In this document: positions 59,034 to 64,000 of the stretch, piece by piece
Layout: every line of letters begins with the position of its first letter
How positions within the stretch are numbered: position 1 is the first letter of the stretch
From: Aquilaria yunnanensis
Taxonomy: Eukaryota; Streptophyta; Magnoliopsida; Malvales; Thymelaeaceae
Assembly: GCA_039654915.1 (NCBI GenBank)
Contig: CM077599.1
Span: 73,438,001 to 73,502,000, forward strand
Length of the DNA: 64,000 bases
Direction of reading: 5' to 3'
Translations under genes and position numbers: made by a program
Notes under the pieces: model-generated
The model's database searches: none
What the model was told of the DNA's origin: nothing
What the model saw: the letters and a program-made list of their open reading frames with translations, nothing else

Positions 59034-59041
59034 TATAAATG
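59034..59041 (+). promoter_or_regulatory. TATA box of copy 2
   Basis: TATAAATG, 80 bp before the start codon at 59121. It is preceded by GTAAGTGTAATCGACACG and TTATCCATTTCATCGC, which recur before copies 3 and 4 with few changes. Confidence 0.65.
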
Positions 59042-59120
59042 CATGTTCTTCCAGTCGGTTATCTAAGTTTCCTTCAATAACTGATTCATTTCCCTCTTCT
59101 CTCAAATTCTTCTCTCATCA

Positions 59121-59669
59121 ATGGATTCTACTCTTTCTGCACTGCGAAAATACTTTCCTTCCTTTCCAATAAAAGTCCTTAAAAAGATCTACCTTGCTAG
59201 ATGTGAAAGAATCAGAGTTTTTACACGCAAAGGCATTCCCGATAATGTGCAGTGGATAATTGAAGCTAAGGTCCGTCTGGCGGGTGAAGTTCCAGATGCA
59301 TTTATGCCCCGCATGCCCGGTTTAGGTAAAAGCCGTTATGCCAAAAGGCGAAGAGCAAAGAGACTAGGCGTGTGTTATAAATGTGGGCGATGGAATTGTA
59401 TTACTAAATGTCGCTCTTTAGGATACATCTCCATAAATCGTGAAGATAAAAGAAAATTCATTAAGAATGGCCTGCGTAAGGAATCTCTGGAAGATATCCG
59501 AGAGACTCTTGAAACGCATTCTTGTGGAAAAGTGCAAGGTGAAATTATCAGTTTATGGAGGACTTACCATAAAGAACGAAACCGTTACAGTCTTGGGAAT
59601 GTGACTTTAAACGATCCTGTTTGTCAGTTTGTAAGAAAACTGGATGGGAAGCAAATCCCCGACTTATAG
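59121..59669 (+). CDS. 182-residue Cys-rich basic protein, tandem copy 2
   Basis: Same length as copy 1 and starts MDSTLSALRKYFPSFP. The Cys motif is CYKCGRWNCITKC and the basic patch KRRRAKRLG. THSCG and LNDPVCQFVRKLDGKQI are kept. I estimate about 80% identity to copy 3 by eye. It lies 795 bp downstream of copy 1 with its own upstream cassette, so the genes are transcribed separately rather than as an operon. There are no stops or frameshifts in 182 codons despite considerable divergence, which suggests the protein is under some constraint. Function unknown. Confidence 0.75.
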   Translation: MDSTLSALRKYFPSFPIKVLKKIYLARCERIRVFTRKGIPDNVQWIIEAKVRLAGEVPDAFMPRMPGLGKSRYAKRRRAKRLGVCYKCGRWNCITKCRSLGYISINREDKRKFIKNGLRKESLEDIRETLETHSCGKVQGEIISLWRTYHKERNRYSLGNVTLNDPVCQFVRKLDGKQIPDL

Positions 59670-59812
59670 ATGGCATTGAAGCCATTACTGGACATAAATC
59701 AGGGGAAGATGAGAGCCACGGTCATGATTCCTGTACATATAAGCTGTCATTTGTCTTTTCTTTTAATATACTTGTTCCTGTAAGCGTAATTAACACGTTA
59801 TCCTTTCATCGC

Positions 59813-59820
59813 TATAAATG
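59813..59820 (+). promoter_or_regulatory. TATA box of copy 3
   Basis: TATAAATG preceded by GTAAGCGTAATTAACACG and TTATCCTTTCATCGC, homologous to the copy 2 cassette. The start codon is 105 bp downstream. Confidence 0.65.
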
Positions 59821-59924
59821 CGTGTTCTTCTTTCCGGTAAAGTAGCGGATGCAATACTCTCTGACTCTCAGTTTCCTACAATAACTGATTTCTTCATCTC
59901 TTCTCTCAAATTCTTCTTTTATCA

Positions 59925-60473
59925 ATGGATTCTACTCTTTCCGCCATGCGAAAATACTTTCCTTCCATCCCAATAAATGTTCTTAAAATGATTTACCAAG
60001 CTAGATGTGAAAGGATTAGAGTCTTTATGCACAAAGGCATTCCTGACAATGTGCGGTGGCTAATTGAAGCTAAGGTTCGTTCAGCTGGTGAAGTTCCAGA
60101 AGCGTTCTTTCCCCGTATGCCCGGCTTTGGTAAAAGCGCTTATGCCAAAAAGCGAAGAGCAAAGAGGCTAGGTGTCTGTCATAAATGTGGACGATGGAAT
60201 TGTAATACTAAATGTCGCTTTTTAGGATACATCTCCAGAAATCATGAAGATAAAAGAAAATTCATCAAGAATGGCCTGCGTAAGGAATCTTTGGATGATA
60301 TCCTATTAACTTTTGAAACACATTCTTGTGAAATAGTGCAATGGGAAATTATGGATTTATGGTGGACTTTCCGTAAAGAACAGGATCGTTACAGTCTTGG
60401 AAATCTAACTTTTAATGACCCTGTTTGCCAGTTTGTGAGAAAACTGGATGGGAAGCAAATCCCCGACTTATAG
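59925..60473 (+). CDS. 182-residue Cys-rich basic protein, tandem copy 3
   Basis: Starts MDSTLSAMRKYFPSIP. The Cys motif is CHKCGRWNCNTKC, and the MPGFGKSAYAKKRRAKRLG stretch is identical to that of copy 4. THSCE replaces THSCG, so the Cys is kept. It lies 804 bp from copy 2. The 5' UTR carries CTTTCCGGTAAAGTAGCGGA, matching the block before copy 1. Product role unknown. Confidence 0.75.
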   Translation: MDSTLSAMRKYFPSIPINVLKMIYQARCERIRVFMHKGIPDNVRWLIEAKVRSAGEVPEAFFPRMPGFGKSAYAKKRRAKRLGVCHKCGRWNCNTKCRFLGYISRNHEDKRKFIKNGLRKESLDDILLTFETHSCEIVQWEIMDLWWTFRKEQDRYSLGNLTFNDPVCQFVRKLDGKQIPDL

Positions 60474-60623
60474 AAGGCATTGAAGCCGTTACTAGACATA
60501 AATCAGTGGAAGATGAAAGCCACAGTCATGATTGCTGTACATATAAGCTGTCATTTGTCTTTTCTTTTGACAATAATGTACTTGCTTCTGTAAGTGTAAT
60601 AAACGCATTATCCCTTTCATCAC

Positions 60624-60631
60624 TATAAATA
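60624..60631 (+). promoter_or_regulatory. TATA box of copy 4
   Basis: TATAAATA preceded by GTAAGTGTAATAAACGC and ATTATCCCTTTCATCAC. The start codon is 66 bp away. Confidence 0.65.
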
Positions 60632-60689
60632 TGTGTTAGTTATGTTCGTTTCCTACAATCACTAATTTCTTTCTTTGCCTCCTTCATCA

Positions 60690-61238
60690 ATGGAGTCTTC
60701 TCTTTCCGCCCTACGAAAGTATTTTCCTTCCTTCCCAATAAATGTTCTTAAAAAGATTTATCAAGCTAGATGTGAACGATTCAGAGTATTTATGCACAAA
60801 GGCATTCCTGATAATGTGCGGTGGCTAATTGAAGCTAAGGTTCGTTCAGCTGGTGAAGTTCCCGAAGCGTTCTTTCCCCGTATGCCCGGCTTTGGTAAAA
60901 GCGCTTATGCCAAAAAAAGAAGAGCAAAGAGGCTAGGCGTTTGTCATAATTGTGGATGGTGGATTTGCGGCAATAAATGTCGTGCTCCAGGAGTGATCAC
61001 CAGAAATCGTAATGATAGAATAAGATTCATTAAGAATGGCTTGCGTAAGGAATCTCTAGAAGATATTCGAGAGGTTCTTGAAGCGCATTCTTGCGGAATA
61101 GTGCAATTTGAGGTTGTTGGATTATGGATAATTTTCCAAAAAGAACGAGATCGTTACAGTCTTGGGAATCTGACCCTAAACGACCCTGTTTGCCAGTTTG
61201 TGAGAAAGCTAGATGAGATGCAAATCACCGATTCATAG
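60690..61238 (+). CDS. 182-residue Cys-rich basic protein, tandem copy 4
   Basis: Start chosen at MESSLSALRKYFPSFP, which aligns with the other three; an in-frame ATG five codons upstream (60675) has no counterpart. The Cys motif is CHNCGWWICGNKC, with all four Cys kept while the intervening residues vary the most of the four copies. AHSCG and LNDPVCQFVRKLDEMQI are present. The four copies agree on Cys, basic patch and C-terminal block, and differ most in the loop after the Cys motif (residues about 97-115). Confidence 0.75.
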   Translation: MESSLSALRKYFPSFPINVLKKIYQARCERFRVFMHKGIPDNVRWLIEAKVRSAGEVPEAFFPRMPGFGKSAYAKKRRAKRLGVCHNCGWWICGNKCRAPGVITRNRNDRIRFIKNGLRKESLEDIREVLEAHSCGIVQFEVVGLWIIFQKERDRYSLGNLTLNDPVCQFVRKLDEMQITDS

Positions 61239-61286
61239 AAAGCATTGAAGCCATTACTGGACGCAAAGCCAGTGGAAGACGAGGAT

Positions 61287-61735
61287 CAAAGTCATGATTA
61301 CTGTACGTGCTAGCTGTCGCTTTTGAAATTTTCCTCCCCTTTTGGTAATAATGTATCCACTCCTGACGTGAACCAAAGTCACGATTACTGTACGTACTAG
61401 CTGTCGCTTTTGAAATTTTCCTCCCCTTTCAGCGATAATGTATCCACTCCTGACATGAGCCATAGTTACGATTACTGTACGTGCTAGCTGTCGCTTTTGA
61501 AATTTTCCTCCCCTTTGGCAATAATGTACCCACTCCTGACACGGACTACTGTATATAGCTGCCACTTTTGAAATTTTCCTTCCCTTCCAACAATCACATA
61601 CCTACTCCTGACGTAAGCTACAGTAGTGACTACTATACATGCTAGCAGCTATTTTAAAAATTTTCCTCCTCTTTTAACGATAGTGTACCCATACCTGACC
61701 AGAGTCATACTCGTGACTACTGTGTATAGCTAGCA
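61287..61735 (+). repeat. ~80-90-bp tandem repeats between copy 4 and LOG gene
   Basis: About six units contain GATTACTGTACGTGCTAGCT, GTCGCTTTTGAAATTTTCCT and AATAATGTATCCACTCCTGA. The unit corresponds to the 3'-UTR/upstream segment found once between the 182-residue genes (ACTGTACATA..., AATAATGTATTTGCTCC), here amplified. Confidence 0.8.
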
Positions 61736-61785
61736 ATAATGTATCCACTCTTGAAAATAAAATTATTGCCTTATCTCTTCATCTC

Positions 61786-61793
61786 TATAAATA
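61786..61793 (+). promoter_or_regulatory. TATA box of LOG-type gene
   Basis: TATAAATA, preceded by TTATCTCTTCATCTC, aligns with the TTATCC-TTTCATCGC block before the boxes of copies 2-4. The start codon is 40 bp downstream at 61826. Confidence 0.65.
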
Positions 61794-61825
61794 TATCCTC
61801 TTTTCTCACAAGGATAAGGATAGGA

Positions 61826-62455
61826 ATGGAGAAAACCCTAACTCGTAAATCCCGAAGTATTTGTGTATTTTCTGGGGCTTTTCCTGGAAAAGATGAAGAG
61901 TATTTAAAGGCAGCCAACCATTTGGGTAGAGTATTAGCTGAGCGAAAAATACATTTAGTTTATGGAGGAGGTAGTGTCGGATTAATGGGAGGTGTAGCAT
62001 CAGCAGCATCTTTAGGAGGAAGTCAAGTTTTGGGCATCATCCCTGGACCTTTGAAATTTGTTTCTGGGGGCACGATTCGAGAAGAATTAGTGGTTAAAAA
62101 TTTGCAAGAGCGTGTGTTACAAATGCTTTTAAATGCTGATGCTTTTATCGCTCTACCAGGTGGTTTTGGCACGTTGGGAGAAGTCTTTCAAATTGCTTCC
62201 ATGGCCCAACTTAATTTGCATAAGAAACCTATTGGGCTATTGAATGTTAACAATTTCTTTACAGGTCTGATAGCTTTTATGGATTATGCTATGCAGAAGA
62301 ATTTCATATCAAGAGTGGCACGGCGAATTATAATATCCGCAACAACTGCTGAAGAATTGCTAGATAAAATACAAGCTTTTGTTCCTGAATCAGATCCAGC
62401 AATGATTCAGATAGACTGGACACGACAGTCTTTCCCGACCAGTTCACTCCCATAA
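61826..62455 (+). CDS. LOG-type cytokinin riboside 5'-monophosphate phosphoribohydrolase homologue, intronless
   Basis: 209 residues from MEKTLTRKSRSICVFSG; an upstream in-frame ATG at 61739 lies before the TATA box and is not used here. LONELY GUY enzymes release free cytokinin base from its nucleotide in the cytosol. The Rossmann-like fold signatures are present: VYGGGSVGLMGGVASAA, VLGIIPGPL, and the family motif PGGFGTLGE (PGGxGTxxE) near residue 112, then KPIGLLNVNNFF. The second signature, usually QRKAEM, reads ERVLQM: the Arg and Met are kept but the Lys is lost. Length is normal for the family. Plant LOG genes usually have several introns and this one has none, which points to capture through a spliced RNA. 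Enzyme activity is therefore plausible but not assured. Confidence 0.85.
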   Translation: MEKTLTRKSRSICVFSGAFPGKDEEYLKAANHLGRVLAERKIHLVYGGGSVGLMGGVASAASLGGSQVLGIIPGPLKFVSGGTIREELVVKNLQERVLQMLLNADAFIALPGGFGTLGEVFQIASMAQLNLHKKPIGLLNVNNFFTGLIAFMDYAMQKNFISRVARRIIISATTAEELLDKIQAFVPESDPAMIQIDWTRQSFPTSSLP

Positions 62456-63001
62456 TGGTCCTCTACTCACCCTGTTGAAGTATTGTGGAAGAAAGAAGCG
62501 ATCTGATCCGTTTTTCTTGTCCTTTAGTTTTATTATCAGCATTTTCTTTCGTGTTTCAGTTTTTCTTTTCAGGGAATTTCTTTTTTTCTATATAAGATAG
62601 TTTCGTCCATGCTGATATTAAAACCATAGGGCAATGCCTTTAGGTTGGAATGGCTGAGTAAAGAGTAATTTTTGTTACTCTTGAGACGCATCCTATTAGG
62701 TCTACTAGGCATAACATTTTGGGGTAGTTAAGCTTTAACCTTATTCGGATGACATATCTCACAAGGGAATCTATATTTACTGAAGAAAATATTAGATGAA
62801 CCTTGAATATTGATTCCAAACATCCGTTCCCTTTACATAATTTGTCAGTGTTATCGTCATCGTCAAGATTCACTCGTTTTATCGAAGCCTAATTCTTTGC
62901 GCTCGCCTATTATGAAAATTCACACTTTCGAAGAAAATTATTCCAATTTCAATTGCTTTCATATAAATTTCGCTCGAGGTCCTAAGGAAAGCTCCTTAGC
63001 C
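62456..63001 (+). other. 3' flank of LOG gene, no further gene
   Basis: T-rich sequence after the stop (runs near 62570-62590), then unremarkable sequence to the minisatellite. I see no LTR and no ORF I can support. Confidence 0.5.
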
Positions 63002-64000
63002 TCAAAATCAATTTTCATCATCGGGGTTTTAAGGATGGAAACTTTGCCTCGAAAAGAATCAATTTTCATCATCGGGGTTTTAAGGATGGAAACTTTGCCT
63101 CGAAAATAATCAATTTTCATCATCGGGGTTTTAAGGATGGAACCTTTGCCTCGAAAAGAATCAATTTTCATCGCCGGGGTTTTAAGGATGGAACCTTTGC
63201 CTCGAAAACAATCAATTTTCATCATCGGGGTTTTAAGGATGGAACCTTTACCTCGAAAACAATCAATTTTCATCATCAGGGTTTTAAGGATGGAACCTTT
63301 GCCTCGAAAATAATCAATTTTCATCATCGGGGTTTTAAGGATGGAACCTTTGCCTCGAAAAGAATCAATTTTCATCGCCGGGGTTTTAAGGATGGAACCT
63401 TTGCCTCGAAAATAATCAATTTTCATCATCGGGGTTTTAAGGATGGAACCTTTGCCTCGAAAATAATCAATTTTCATCATCGGGGTTTTAAGGATGGAAC
63501 CTTTGCCTCGAAAACATTCAATTTTCATCATCGGGGTTTTAAGGATGGAACCTTTGCCTCGAAAATAATCAATTTTCATCATCGGGGTTTTAAGGATGGA
63601 ACCTTTGCCTCGAAAATAATCAATTTTCATCATCGTGGTTTTAAGGATGGAACCTTTGCCTCGAAAATAATCAATTTTCATCGCCGGGGTTTTAAGGATG
63701 GAACCTTTGCCTCGAAAAGAATCAATTTTCATCGCCGGGGTTTTAAGGATGGAACCTTTGCCTCGAAATCAATCAATCAATCCGAGGTTTTAAGGATGGA
63801 ACCTTGCCTCGAAATCAATCAATCAATCCGAGGTTTTAAGGATAGAACCTTTGCCTCGACATCAATCAATCAATCCGAGGTTTTAAGGATGGAACCTTTG
63901 CCTCGAAATCAATCAATCAATCCGAGGTTTTAAGGATGGAACCTTTGCCTCGAAAACAATCAATCAATTCGAGGCTTTAAGGATGGAACCTTTACCTCGA
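63002..64000 (+). repeat. 51-bp minisatellite passing into a ~47-bp variant, continues past window
   Basis: About 15 units of 51 bp (TCAATTTTCATCATCGGGG, TTTTAAGGATGGAACC, TTTGCCTCGAAAA) run to about 63770. They are followed by ~47-bp units in which TTTTCATCATCGGGG is replaced by CAATCAATCCGAGG. Units are almost identical, so amplification is recent. Its place downstream of the genes matches the hypervariable tandem-repeat 3' UTR known for Tat/Ogre elements. Confidence 0.9.

Larger units (their letters stand above)
48782..64000 (+). mobile_element. Giant Tat/Ogre-type retroelement (gag-only), 3' end beyond window
   Basis: A 5' LTR (TGTTGACACCC...GTTGCCACA), an Ogre-like PBS and a Tat-type gag are present. 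No protease, RT, RNase H or integrase blocks can be read in 54.9-58.3 kb, so it would need pol in trans. No second copy of the LTR occurs before 64000, so the element is at least 15.2 kb if intact, within the size range of Ogre elements. A minisatellite at the window end resembles the tandem-repeat 3' UTRs of this lineage. That the genes at 58.3-62.5 kb belong to the element is inference from the missing 3' LTR. Confidence 0.6.

Noticed and set aside
62959..63732. 257-codon minus-strand frame with a 17-residue repeat
   Set aside because: The minisatellite unit is 51 bp (divisible by three) and happens to lack stops in this frame; no start context or domain supports a protein.
63002..64000. 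CRISPR-like regular repeats
   Set aside because: Units abut without unique spacers and the genome is a plant; this is a minisatellite. The same applies to 52427-53075.

Overview
The window looks like repeat-rich nuclear DNA of a flowering plant, most likely a eudicot. The evidence is a TTTAGGG-type degenerate telomere-like tract, plant-specific retrotransposon lineages (Tat/Ogre, Tekay-type chromovirus, Ty1/copia), a plant Helitron, a CACTA-like element, AT-rich spacers, and a remorin gene (a plant-only family) with short GT-AG introns. I cannot name the species. Very little is ordinary host gene: one remorin gene at 38.7-40.1 kb. Almost everything else is mobile DNA, much of it nested.

Layout. 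1-4.1 kb: LTR-like retroelement sequence with internal sub-repeats. 4.1-13.7 kb: decayed Tat-lineage Ty3/gypsy element (RT, two RNase H domains, integrase on +; tandem repeats; an antisense plant-mobile-domain ORF; 3' LTR). 14.8-21.96 kb: decayed Helitron on the minus strand. 22.6-32.6 kb: complete Tekay-like chromovirus with two 2531-bp LTRs differing at three positions by eye, a TAACT target duplication, PBS, PPT and one uninterrupted gag-pol frame. 32.8-35.3 kb: CACTA-like DNA transposon remnant holding a telomere-like tract. 35.3-38.4 kb: unclassified. 38.7-40.1 kb: remorin gene in six inferred exons, then a diverged tandem duplication to 41.59 kb. 41.6-48.8 kb: rearranged copia sequence: a plus-strand LTR with PBS and leader, a 541-bp-arm palindrome, a minus-strand LTR and a minus-strand pol.

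48.8 kb to the window end: start of a very long Tat/Ogre-type element inserted in that copia pol. It has a 2.9-kb 5' LTR, a PBS, a leader minisatellite and an intact-looking gag, but I see no protease, RT, RNase H or integrase. Where pol should be there are A-rich tandem repeats, then four tandem intronless genes for a 182-residue Cys-rich basic protein I do not recognise. These are followed by an intronless LOG-type (cytokinin-activating phosphoribohydrolase) gene and a 51-bp minisatellite that runs off the window.

The most unusual part is 58.2-62.5 kb. Genes 2, 3 and 4 of the 182-residue family and the LOG gene share a homologous upstream cassette with a TATAAAT box, and gene 1 shares only the 5'-UTR part. 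All five reading frames are open. This looks like a coordinately expressed cargo module carried by, or sitting inside, a gag-only giant retroelement. No 3' LTR is visible, so membership of these genes in the element is inference.
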